In this document: piece after piece, positions 38,246-45,904 of the stretch
Layout: the number at the start of each line of letters is the position of its first letter
How positions within the stretch are numbered: the first letter of the stretch is position 1
From: Sphingomonas sp. IC081
GTDB lineage: Bacteria > Pseudomonadota > Alphaproteobacteria > Sphingomonadales > Sphingomonadaceae
DNA length: 64,000 nt
NCBI RefSeq assembly: GCF_006874585.1
Contig: NZ_CP029761.1
Location: 3,560,001-3,624,000, forward strand
Direction of reading: 5' to 3'
The notes under the pieces: model-generated
The model's database searches: none
Seen by the model: the letters and a program-made list of their open reading frames with translations, nothing else
What the model was told of the DNA's origin: nothing
Program-made: the position numbers and the translations under genes

Positions 38246-39292
38246 GGCTTTGTTGCATAACGCGTGACAGGCGTAAAATTATGATTACTTGTAATTATTA
38301 TGCGACCCGTACGGTGTTGGGCGTTCCGATTTGCGAGAAGCGATTGAGGATTGCAGCACGGACTTTGAGCTCGGTTATCTGACGCTCAAAGGTGCGCGCG
38401 GCGACGCGCGGACCGAGCAACTTGAAGCAGTGCATCTTGGTCTCGACCAGGCTGCGTCGATGGTAGCCGCTCCATTTCTTCCAAATTGCCCTGCCCAGGC
38501 GTTTCATCGCGCGCAACGTCTCGTTGCGGGCCTCGACGCCGGGGCCGTCCTCGGTCCATGCCTTGCCGTTGCGGCGAACCGGGATGACCGGGTCGGCACC
38601 GCGCGCATCGATGGCCGCGTGGCAACCTCTGGTGTCATAGGCACCGTCGCCGCCGACGGTGACAATGGTCTCATCCTCGGGGATCTGCGCCAACAGATCG
38701 GGCAGCGTCTGGCCATCGCCGACGGCATTGCTTGTGACCTCGATCGCTCGGATATCGAAGGTTTCCGCGTCGATGCCGATGTGCACCTTGCGCCACTGGC
38801 GGCGGTAAGAAACGCCGTGTTTCCTCGCTTTCCATTCCCCCTCACCGATCATCTTGATCCCGGTGCTGTCGACCAGCAGGTGCAGGCCTCCCGCGCTGGC
38901 GCGCGCGCCCAGATCAACCGACAAACTCTTCTGGCGCCGGCACAGCGTCGTATAATCCGGTGCCGGCCAGTCCAGACCCGCCATCCTTAGCAGGCTCTCG
39001 ACCAGACCCGTCACCTGCCGCAGCGGGAGTTGGAACAACCCTTTCAGCGTCAGGCAGAACTCGATCGCCCGGTCCGAAAACCGCAGCGGCCGACCAGGCC
39101 GACCATCGGGCGCCGCAAACCAGTCCATCCCTGGGTCGAACCACACATCCAGCGAGCCTCGCCGCCGGAGCGCTGCATTATATTCGGGCCAATTGGTCGT
39201 GCGATACTTCGGCGGGGTCGGTCTGGGCATCCGGCCCATCTATGACATCCGATTCCTCAAGGGAATCCATCACCTTGTTATGCAACAAAGCC
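38246..39292 (-). mobile_element. IS5-family (IS903-group) insertion sequence, 1047 bp
   Basis: Ends in 15-bp perfect terminal inverted repeats: GGCTTTGTTGCATAA at 38246-38260 and its complement at 39278-39292. They resemble the IS903 ends (GGCTTTGTTGAATAA). It carries one intact DDE transposase. The expected 9-bp target duplication is absent: GTTTCGAGG on the left and ATTCGAAGG on the right are not identical. Together with missing host sequence this indicates a deletion next to the element or recombination between two copies. Confidence 0.92.
38298..39239 (-). CDS. IS5/IS903-type DDE transposase
   Basis: 313-residue transposase, apparently intact. The N-terminal DUF4372-like/TnpA part has YRTTNWPEYNAALRRRGSL, typical of this group. 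Catalytic residues lie in LLVDSTGIK (first Asp), GGDGAYDTR (second Asp) and the YREK-like RSLVETKMHCFK region (Glu). Codon use and GC content match the host, so the element is not obviously foreign. Transcribed in the same direction as the interrupted two-component genes. Confidence 0.93.
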   Translation of the reverse strand: MGRMPRPTPPKYRTTNWPEYNAALRRRGSLDVWFDPGMDWFAAPDGRPGRPLRFSDRAIEFCLTLKGLFQLPLRQVTGLVESLLRMAGLDWPAPDYTTLCRRQKSLSVDLGARASAGGLHLLVDSTGIKMIGEGEWKARKHGVSYRRQWRKVHIGIDAETFDIRAIEVTSNAVGDGQTLPDLLAQIPEDETIVTVGGDGAYDTRGCHAAIDARGADPVIPVRRNGKAWTEDGPGVEARNETLRAMKRLGRAIWKKWSGYHRRSLVETKMHCFKLLGPRVAARTFERQITELKVRAAILNRFSQIGTPNTVRVA

Positions 39293-39704
39293 ATTCGAAG
39301 GCGCCGTAGAGGATCACCGCGCTATGCGTGCGGCCCGAGGCCCGCCGGTGCAGCGCGCGCAGGCGGGCGAGCAGTTCCTCGGCCTCGAAGGGCTTGGCCA
39401 GATAGTCGTCGGCACCGCCATCGAGCCCTTCGGCGCGGTCGGAGCTGCGCCCAAGCGCGGAGAGCATCAGCACCGGCGTGCCGACCCCCGATTCGCGCAG
39501 GCGTTCGAGGATCGTCAGTCCCTCCAGATCAGGCAGCATGCGGTCGAGGATGATGACGTCGAAACGCTCCACCCCGGCGAGCTTGAGCCCGTCCTGCCCA
39601 TTGGCCGCCCAGGTCAGTGCCAGGCCTGCTGTTTCGACGACTTCGCGCACCTGCCGGGCGGCGCGGGCATCGTCTTCGATGTAGAGGATGCGTGCGGCGC
39701 TCAT
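39270..39704 (-). pseudogene. Response regulator, truncated by insertion sequence and deletion
   Basis: OmpR-family regulator that keeps its receiver domain: acidic pair YIEDDA, phospho-acceptor VIILDRMLPDLEG, switch LMLSALG and Lys in YLAKPFEAEE. After the linker (RRASGRTHSAVILYG) host sequence stops at 39293, and the frame continues into the IS end as WLCCITR and a stop at 39270. Nearly the whole winged-helix domain is lost; its last 16 residues survive beyond the IS at 38194-38245. Start ATG at 39704 (MSAARILYIED). The product could still be phosphorylated but should not bind DNA normally. Confidence 0.88.
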
Positions 39705-39752
39705 GATCCCGTGCGCCGTGCCTGTGATGCCGAATTGCCTGTCAAAACCTGA

Positions 39753-39786
39753 GCCCCGTGATGACGGGGCCCCGGCATGGGCCGGG
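39753..39786. repeat. Twin-hairpin REP-like element
   Basis: Two adjacent perfect hairpins: GCCCCGT-GATG-ACGGGGC (39753-39770) and CCCGGC-ATGG-GCCGGG (39771-39786). It lies upstream of the response regulator and downstream of the CsgG-like gene on the same strand. Similar GC-rich pairs are typical intergenic repeats; a role as transcription terminator is possible. Confidence 0.6.
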
Positions 39787-39859
39787 CCCCCGATCAGATA
39801 GCCATTGGCGGATGGGATTTCCGCTGACAATGCCTGTTATAGCACGAAATTTCAGGATG

Positions 39860-40630
39860 TTACTTCGCTGGTGGGGCTGCTGCCGAGGCGTTTTCGGGAA
39901 GCCCGCCGAGCTGGCTGACCAGCTTGGTATAGGCATCGAGGTAGGCGAGCACGATGATCTGGCCGATCTGGGTGTTCTGGTAGCCACCCCCGCCGACGCC
40001 GCCGAAGGTGCCCCCGAAGAAGCCGCCGCCGCCCGCGCCGAAGCTGACGTCGGACTTGCGGGCATAGCCCTCGGTCAGCGCCTCCTCGACCGTGGTGCGC
40101 GAATTGACGATCGAGAGGGTGACGTTGGCCTCGCCCTTCTTGATGTTGAGTCCGCCGGCGATCGCGCCGACGCCGTGGCCGAACAGACCGCCCACCCCGC
40201 CCAGCACGCCGCCGATGCCGCCGCCGCCGGAATTGTTGTTGGTCGAGACGATGTCCGGCTGGAGGAAGTAGTCCGCTGCCTTGATCTGGCCCTTGCCGAT
40301 GTTGGAGCCGCCCTGCAGCTCGCCTTGTTCGGCCAGCGCGCGTTCCATCGCGCTGTTCTGGAGCGAGCGGCCGCGATTGACGAGGGTGAAGCAGCGCGAC
40401 TGCTGCACGAAGACGCGCAGGATCGCCTCGGGACTGCCGAGGTTGAACTCGCGCCACCACTGGTTGTCAGGCTCGATGATGGCGACGGTGCCGAGATTTT
40501 TGCGGCAGACGGGAATCTGCCGGGTGCCATTGTCCTGGGCCTTGCGGGCCGATGACCGGTCTTCCGCAAAAGCTGCAGGAGCACTTGCCACGATGGCAAG
40601 CGCGGCGAGCGCGCATGCGAACGTTTTCAT
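39860..40630 (-). CDS. CsgG/HfaB family secreted protein
   Basis: 256 residues with a signal peptide (MKTFACALAALAIVASAPAAFA). The body follows the CsgG pattern: VAIIEPDNQWWREF, FVQQSRCFTLVNRG, then a repeat AMERALAEQGELQGG and QIKAADYFLQPDIVS. Two long glycine-rich loops (GGGGIGGVLGGVGGLFG and GAGGGGFFGGTFGG) are unusual. CsgG proteins form outer-membrane export pores or, in HfaB, anchor holdfast. Lipobox Cys is not seen, so it may be a soluble relative. Start ATG at 40630; a longer ORF to 40699 lacks the signal peptide at its N-terminus. Confidence 0.75.
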   Translation of the reverse strand: MKTFACALAALAIVASAPAAFAEDRSSARKAQDNGTRQIPVCRKNLGTVAIIEPDNQWWREFNLGSPEAILRVFVQQSRCFTLVNRGRSLQNSAMERALAEQGELQGGSNIGKGQIKAADYFLQPDIVSTNNNSGGGGIGGVLGGVGGLFGHGVGAIAGGLNIKKGEANVTLSIVNSRTTVEEALTEGYARKSDVSFGAGGGGFFGGTFGGVGGGGYQNTQIGQIIVLAYLDAYTKLVSQLGGLPENASAAAPPAK

Positions 40631-40827
40631 CGTTCTGGTCCCTCCGTTACGCCGCTCGGGCAATTGCCGCTGCGGCGATCTGGTCTCCGGCCGGTACACG
40701 GCCGGTATTTGGCCGTTTCACTGGAATAGTGTCGGCGCCAGACCTTAAGATGGAATCGATTGTGGGCAAATGACTAATTCTGTCAGATTCGATCCTTGAA
40801 GCCGGTGTCCATGCACCGAAGGGAGCA

Positions 40828-41685
40828 TCAGCGCGGGGCGACCGCCATGTTGTCGATCAGGCGGGCCTTGCCGATCCGGGCGGCAACCAGCAGCCGCATC
40901 GGCCGGTCGGAGCGGGCATCGAGCAGGGCGAGATCGTCCGCGTCGCGCAGCTCGGCATAGTCGAGCGAGGCGAACCCACCGGAAAGCAGGGCCTTTTCGA
41001 GGTCCGCGAGCGCATCGGCAACGCGGGTGTCGCTTTCGATGGCGGCGATGGCGGCCTTCATCGCAGTGGGCAGGGTGACCGCGGCGGCGCGCTGCTCGGC
41101 GGTGAGGTAGGCATTGCGCGAGGACCGGGCGAGGCCGTCCGTCTCGCGCACGGTCTCGACGCCGATGATGGCACCGGCATGCGGCTGGGTCAGGTCGAGG
41201 TCACGCGCCATGCGGCGGATCACCGCGAGCTGCTGCCAGTCCTTCTCGCCGAACAGGGCGACGTCGGGCAGCACCTGGTGGAACAGCTTGCACACGACCG
41301 TGGCAACGCCGTCGAAATGGCCGGGGCGGGCGGCGCCGCACAGGCCTTCGGACACACCCGTCACCGAGATGTTGGTGGCAAAGCCCTGCGGGTACATTGC
41401 CTCCACGGTGGGCGCCCAGATCAGCGCCACGCCTTCGGGTTCCAGCAGGGCGCTGTCGCGCTCCAGCTGGCGCGGATAGGCGTCGAGATCCTCGTTGGCG
41501 CCGAACTGCAGCGGGTTCACGAAGATCGAGACGACCACGTGATCGGCGTGCTTGCGGGCCTCGCGCACCAGCGTCAAATGGCCTTCATGAAGCGCGCCCA
41601 TGGTCGGCACCAGCGCCACGGTCCCGGTCTCTCGCAAGGTCGCGACGGCACGCCGCAGTGGATCAAGGCTGTGGACGGTTTGCAT
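40828..41685 (-). CDS. panC: Pantothenate synthetase
   Basis: 285-residue ATP-dependent ligase joining pantoate and beta-alanine, the last step to vitamin B5. PTMGALHEGHLTLV (HIGH-like motif), FVNPLQFGANEDLDAYPR, GAARPGHFDGVATVV and FGEKDWQQL are all in place. Divergent from mipZ. The start MQTVHSLDPL at 41685 fits family N-termini. Confidence 0.96.
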   Translation of the reverse strand: MQTVHSLDPLRRAVATLRETGTVALVPTMGALHEGHLTLVREARKHADHVVVSIFVNPLQFGANEDLDAYPRQLERDSALLEPEGVALIWAPTVEAMYPQGFATNISVTGVSEGLCGAARPGHFDGVATVVCKLFHQVLPDVALFGEKDWQQLAVIRRMARDLDLTQPHAGAIIGVETVRETDGLARSSRNAYLTAEQRAAAVTLPTAMKAAIAAIESDTRVADALADLEKALLSGGFASLDYAELRDADDLALLDARSDRPMRLLVAARIGKARLIDNMAVAPR

Positions 41686-41844
41686 TGGGGGTGGCTGCTC
41701 CGTTAGAATGGACTTGACCGGTTCTCGCGCCCGCCCTTAGCGCCGGCGTGCCCCGGGCGGCAATTGATATCCGCTTCCGGTGGAAGCAGATCGGTATTCG
41801 CCAGTCAGGCAGGACCGGCGGCAACAGGGAAAGCGACAGGGTCC

Positions 41845-42657
41845 GTGACAACGCATCGCATCGTCTTCGCCAATGAAAAGGGCGGCACCGGCAAGTCCAC
41901 GACGGCGGTCCATGTCGCCATCGCACTGGCCTATCAGGGCGCCAAGGTGGCCGCGATCGATCTCGATCCGCGCCAGCGCACGCTCTACCGCTATCTCGAG
42001 AACCGCATGGAGACCGAGCGCCAGCGCGAGATCGCGCTGCCCGGCGCCCGTTTCGCGGTCTACGACGGCGAGGATATCGACGAACTCGACGATCTTGCCG
42101 AGCAGATCGCCGAGGGCTACGATTTCCTGATCTTCGACACCCCCGGCCGCGACGACCAGTTCGCGCGCCACGTCGCCGCCACCGCCGACACGCTGGTGAC
42201 GCCGCTCAACGACAGCTTTGTCGACTTCGACCTGATCGGCCAGGTGGAGAGCGATACCTTCCGGGTGAAGAAGCTCTCGTTCTATGCCGAACTCATGTGG
42301 GAAACCCGCAAGAAGCGCGGCCTCAAGACGATCAACGAAGGCCGCCGCGAACTGGACTGGGTGGTGGTGCGCAACCGTGTCCAGCACGTCGAGGCCAAGA
42401 ACATGCGCCGCCTCGAAGGCGCGCTCAAGGAACTGTCGAAGCGCGTGGGCTTCCGCATCTCGCCGGGGCTTTCGGAACGCGTCATCTTCCGCGAGCTGTT
42501 CCCCTCGGGACTGACCCTGCTCGACAAGGGCCACCTTGGCGAACTGGGCACCAGCCATCTGGTCGCCCGCCAGGAACTGCGCGGCCTCGTGGCCGGGCTT
42601 AACCTGCCGATGCCCGCGCGCCGCGAAGCGCAGCTCGCACTGAGCGACGAGGGCTGA
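41845..42657 (+). CDS. mipZ: Division-plane positioning ATPase MipZ
   Basis: 270-residue ParA/MinD-type ATPase. Deviant Walker A NEKGGTGKSTTAVH, IDLDPRQRTLYRYLENR (switch region), FLIFDTPGRDDQF and the MipZ-specific VESDTFRVKKLSFYAELMWE region. MipZ forms a gradient from the poles through ParB and blocks FtsZ assembly away from midcell; it is specific to alphaproteobacteria. GTG at 41845 gives VTTHRIVFANEKGG, matching family N-termini; the ORF upstream to 41764 would add residues without homology. Confidence 0.92.
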   Translation: MTTHRIVFANEKGGTGKSTTAVHVAIALAYQGAKVAAIDLDPRQRTLYRYLENRMETERQREIALPGARFAVYDGEDIDELDDLAEQIAEGYDFLIFDTPGRDDQFARHVAATADTLVTPLNDSFVDFDLIGQVESDTFRVKKLSFYAELMWETRKKRGLKTINEGRRELDWVVVRNRVQHVEAKNMRRLEGALKELSKRVGFRISPGLSERVIFRELFPSGLTLLDKGHLGELGTSHLVARQELRGLVAGLNLPMPARREAQLALSDEG

Positions 42658-42667
42658 CGCTGCCGCC

Positions 42668-42991
42668 ATGAAGCTGATCTGGCTCATCGCGCTGGGCTGC
42701 ATTGCCTGCAAGATGCTGACGGGCCGCTGGCCTTGGAACTATCTGGGCTACGACTGGCCGGCGTCCGGGCGGCGCAAGCAGGGGGGCTTTGCCCGGATCC
42801 ACGCCGAGGCGCAGGCGCGGGCTCTGCTGGGCCTGTCCGAAGGCGCCAGCCGCGAGGCGATCCTCGAGGCGCATCGCCGGCGGGTGGTCCAGGTCCATCC
42901 CGATCGCGGCGGCTCGAACGAGAAAGTCCACGAGGCCAATGCCGCGCGCGACCTGCTGATCGGCGCGCTGGATCAGGACACAGGATCCTGA
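42668..42991 (+). CDS. Membrane-anchored J-domain (DnaJ-like) protein
   Basis: 107 residues. N-terminal membrane segment (MKLIWLIALGCIACKMLTG), a linker, then a C-terminal J-domain: ARALLGLSEGASREAILEAHRRRVVQVHPDRGGS with the essential HPD motif. It probably recruits DnaK to the membrane. Lies 10 bp after mipZ and overlaps the next gene by CTGA, so mipZ, this gene and pgmG look like one transcript. Confidence 0.88.
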   Translation: MKLIWLIALGCIACKMLTGRWPWNYLGYDWPASGRRKQGGFARIHAEAQARALLGLSEGASREAILEAHRRRVVQVHPDRGGSNEKVHEANAARDLLIGALDQDTGS

Positions 42992-44415
42992 GCGGCAGCG
43001 TACAGCGCGGTGAACTGCAGGGCTACCGCATCGACCCGACGATCCTGCGCGAATACGACATTCGCGGTGTGGTCGGCGAGAAGCCGGGAGGCAACCTTGG
43101 AGCCGGGGATGCCCGTGCCATCGGCCGCAGCTTCGCTACGCTGGTGCGGGCGCAAGGCGGCGGCAAGGTCGTGGTCGGGCGCGATGGCCGGCTCAGTTCG
43201 CCGATGCTGGAAGCGGCTCTGGTCGAAGGGCTGACCGCCAGCGGCGTCGACGTCGTGCGGATCGGGATTTCGAGCAGCCCGATGCTCTATTTCGCCGAAC
43301 TGTCAGCCGAAGATGTGCAGGGCGGCATTCAGATAACTGGCAGCCACAATCCCGCCGATCAGAATGGCTTCAAGATGGTAATGGCGGGTCGGCCCTTTTA
43401 CGGGGCGGCGATCCAGCGGCTGGGGGAACTGGCCGCCGCCGGGGAATGGAGCCGCGGTGCCGGCCGCGTCGAAGACCGCAGCGTCATCGATGCCTATGTC
43501 GAGGGCATGCTGGGCGCACTTGCCGACTTGCCCGCCGACCGTCTTGCGGCGCTGAAGATCGGTTGGGATGCGGGTAACGGTGCCGCCGGTCCCGTGCTGG
43601 AACGATTGACCGCGCGATTGCCTGGCGAGCATCATCTTCTCCACACCGACGTTGACGGGACCTTCCCCAACCATCACCCGGATCCGAGCGAGGAGGCCAA
43701 TCTTGCAGACCTGCGCGCGCTCGTCGCGGCGAAGAAGCTCGATTTCGGAGTGGCCTTCGATGGTGACGCCGATCGTATCGGGGTGATCGACGGGCAGGGG
43801 CGGGCATTGGCCGGGGATCAGTTGCTGCTGATCTATGCCGAGGATGTCTTACGCAAAAACCCGGGGGCGCGGGTGATCGCCGACGTGAAGGCCTCGCGCG
43901 TGCTGTTCGATCGGGTCGCGGCGCTGGGCGGGGTGCCGGACATGTGGAAGACCGGGCATGCGCTGATCAAGTCCAGAATGAAGCAGACCGGCGCCGTGCT
44001 GGCGGGTGAGATGACCGGGCACATGTTCTTCGCGGACGACTATCACGGCTTCGACGATGCCTTCTACGCGGCGCTGCGCCTGATGGCGGCCACCTTGCGG
44101 CTGGATCGCAGCGTCGCCGAGTTCCATGACGCCATGCCGCAGCCGGTCTCCACGCCCGAACTGCGCTTCGCGGTTGGGGAAAGCCGCAAGTTCGCGGCCG
44201 TCGAGGAAGTGCGGGGACGACTGGCCGAGGCGGGCGCCGAGGTGGTCGCGGTCGACGGGGTGCGGGTGACGACCGCGGACGGCTGGTGGCTGCTGCGTGC
44301 GTCGAACACCCAGGCCATGCTGGTCGCACGGGCGGAAAGCGAAACGCCCGAAGGTCTGGCCCGGCTGGTCGGCGAGATCGACCGGCAACTCGCGGCCTCG
44401 GGGCTGTCGCGCTGA
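42988..44415 (+). CDS. pgmG: Phosphomannomutase/phosphoglucomutase (PgmG-like), apparent CTG start
   Basis: About 475 residues of the alpha-D-phosphohexomutase family, making hexose-1-phosphates for surface polysaccharide. Motifs: RIDPTILREYDIRG, the catalytic serine in TGSHNPADQNGFK, metal loop FDGDADRIG and C-terminal RASNTQAMLVAR. No in-frame ATG, GTG or TTG exists between an implausible TTG at 42733 and a GTG near 43069 that lies after the conserved N-terminal motif. A CTG at 42988 overlaps the J-domain stop (CTGA), with AGGA nine bases upstream, and is taken as the start. Confidence 0.88.
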   Translation: MSGSVQRGELQGYRIDPTILREYDIRGVVGEKPGGNLGAGDARAIGRSFATLVRAQGGGKVVVGRDGRLSSPMLEAALVEGLTASGVDVVRIGISSSPMLYFAELSAEDVQGGIQITGSHNPADQNGFKMVMAGRPFYGAAIQRLGELAAAGEWSRGAGRVEDRSVIDAYVEGMLGALADLPADRLAALKIGWDAGNGAAGPVLERLTARLPGEHHLLHTDVDGTFPNHHPDPSEEANLADLRALVAAKKLDFGVAFDGDADRIGVIDGQGRALAGDQLLLIYAEDVLRKNPGARVIADVKASRVLFDRVAALGGVPDMWKTGHALIKSRMKQTGAVLAGEMTGHMFFADDYHGFDDAFYAALRLMAATLRLDRSVAEFHDAMPQPVSTPELRFAVGESRKFAAVEEVRGRLAEAGAEVVAVDGVRVTTADGWWLLRASNTQAMLVARAESETPEGLARLVGEIDRQLAASGLSR

Positions 44416-44435
44416 TCGCACGCGATGACGGCAGG

Positions 44436-45752
44436 TCAGGGGAGGGCCAGCGCGGCGATGCCGATCCCGGCGGCGCTGGCGATGAGCGGCAAGGCCGCGG
44501 CCCGCCCCTGCTGCCATCCCGCCAGGCTGATCGATAAACCTGCCTTGAACAGGGTGTTGAGCGCGACGGGAACGGCCAGGACCAGTCCTGCCGTTCGCGC
44601 GTCGAGCGACTGTCCGGCAAGACCGCCCATCGTGATGATCGCGGAATCGACATCGACGCTTCCCGATATCGCCAGCACGACCGCAAGGCCGCGTTCCCCG
44701 AAGGTGTTCAGAACCCAGAGCGAGGCGACCGTCAGGACCATGACGAGGCCGGCCAGCACCAGCGCCGGTCCGATGTCGAAGGGATTGCGCACCGGCATGT
44801 CGCTCGCTGCCGGGGTGGGCGCCGGCGGGGAGGGTGATGGGAGGGCCGGAGATGGGGAGGCTGGCGCGGCCTTGCGGGTGCGGTGCAGCAACAAGGCCGC
44901 AGCGACCAGCGCGATCACCAGGCCCGGGACGACCAGCCGTGCGAACGTCGGCAAGGCGGCGGGGGCGAGGGCGCTTGCCAGCAGCAGGACACGCACGAAC
45001 ATGATGGCCGAGGCGCAGGCGATCCCTGCCGGCAGCGCCGCATCGGCGTCGCCGGCCTGTTTCATCCGGCTGGCGAGCGAGGCGGTCACCGCGGTCGAGG
45101 AGACCAGCGATCCGGCGGCGGCGGTGGCGATCACGCCGCGCGTGGCCCCCAGCAGGCGGGCGGCAAAATAGCCGGCGAAGGAGAAGCCGGAGACCAGCAC
45201 GACGATCAGCCACAGCTTGCGGGGGTTCCAGGCCTGATAGGGGCCGAACGGCTGGTCCGGCAGGAGCGGCAGGATGACCAGCGCGATCAGCGCGAAGCGG
45301 GCGATCGACAGCACTTCGCGCTGGCTCAGCCGGTCGATCCAGCCATGGAGCTGATCGCGCAAGGTCAGCAGCAGCACCATCACCACGGCAATGGCCGTGC
45401 CGGTCAGCCGCTGGCCGAGGCCGACATAGAAGCCGCTCGCCAGGGTCAGCAGTGCGACCAGGGCGCCGGTGCCGCTGACCGTCGCATTGATCCGGCTGTC
45501 CTTGAGATAGCCGATCAGCACAAGCAGCGCGGCGGCGGCAAGGACGACCGTGGACGGCCCGGGGGCCTGGATAAAAAGCTGACCGGAAATCCCGCCGCTC
45601 AGGCCCATCAGCGCGAATGTGCGCACGCCTGCAAAGCGGGTGCCGGCAGCCTGTTCGCGCAGTACCCAGCCGCGCTGGATGCCGACCAGCAGACCCAGCG
45701 CCAGCGATACGGCCAGCAGGGCGAGATGGGATTGGGCAAGATCGGTCGGCAT
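44436..45752 (-). CDS. MgtC/SapB and DUF4010 domain membrane protein
   Basis: 438 residues, about a dozen membrane helices. The N-terminal ~130 residues match MgtC/SapB (LALGLLVGIQRGW, GVRTFALMGLSGG). The rest matches DUF4010, with the pair TAVTASLASRMK near residue 220 and SGSVDVDSAIITMGGL near 370. A Pro/Ser/Ala-rich cytoplasmic loop (PSPALPSPSPPAPTP) separates the halves. Function unknown; the family is linked to divalent cation homeostasis only by the MgtC domain. Convergent with pgmG and divergent from the helicase gene. Confidence 0.87.
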   Translation of the reverse strand: MPTDLAQSHLALLAVSLALGLLVGIQRGWVLREQAAGTRFAGVRTFALMGLSGGISGQLFIQAPGPSTVVLAAAALLVLIGYLKDSRINATVSGTGALVALLTLASGFYVGLGQRLTGTAIAVVMVLLLTLRDQLHGWIDRLSQREVLSIARFALIALVILPLLPDQPFGPYQAWNPRKLWLIVVLVSGFSFAGYFAARLLGATRGVIATAAAGSLVSSTAVTASLASRMKQAGDADAALPAGIACASAIMFVRVLLLASALAPAALPTFARLVVPGLVIALVAAALLLHRTRKAAPASPSPALPSPSPPAPTPAASDMPVRNPFDIGPALVLAGLVMVLTVASLWVLNTFGERGLAVVLAISGSVDVDSAIITMGGLAGQSLDARTAGLVLAVPVALNTLFKAGLSISLAGWQQGRAAALPLIASAAGIGIAALALP

Positions 45753-45904
45753 GATCGGTCGGCGGGGGCCTTGCCTTTCGTGACACGGAAACGGTCATCG
45801 TGGCGGCAACGGGCGGCCCAGGCAACTCTTCGTTTCGGCGGGCTTTTCTCGGCGTGCGGGCTATGCTCCAAGGGACGGGTGATGGTTGTGAGACGAACCT
45901 GGCG

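Noticed and set aside
38190..38258. Longer histidine kinase start reaching into the IS
   Set aside because: The added residues are IS end and regulator sequence read out of frame; the GTG at 38189 lies at normal distance from the original regulator stop.
38237..39301. 9-bp target-site duplication of the IS
   Set aside because: The flanks GTTTCGAGG and ATTCGAAGG agree at only five of nine positions, so they are not a duplication.
42733..42987. TTG at 42733 as the start of pgmG
   Set aside because: It would overlap almost all of the J-domain gene and add 85 residues without similarity to phosphohexomutases.
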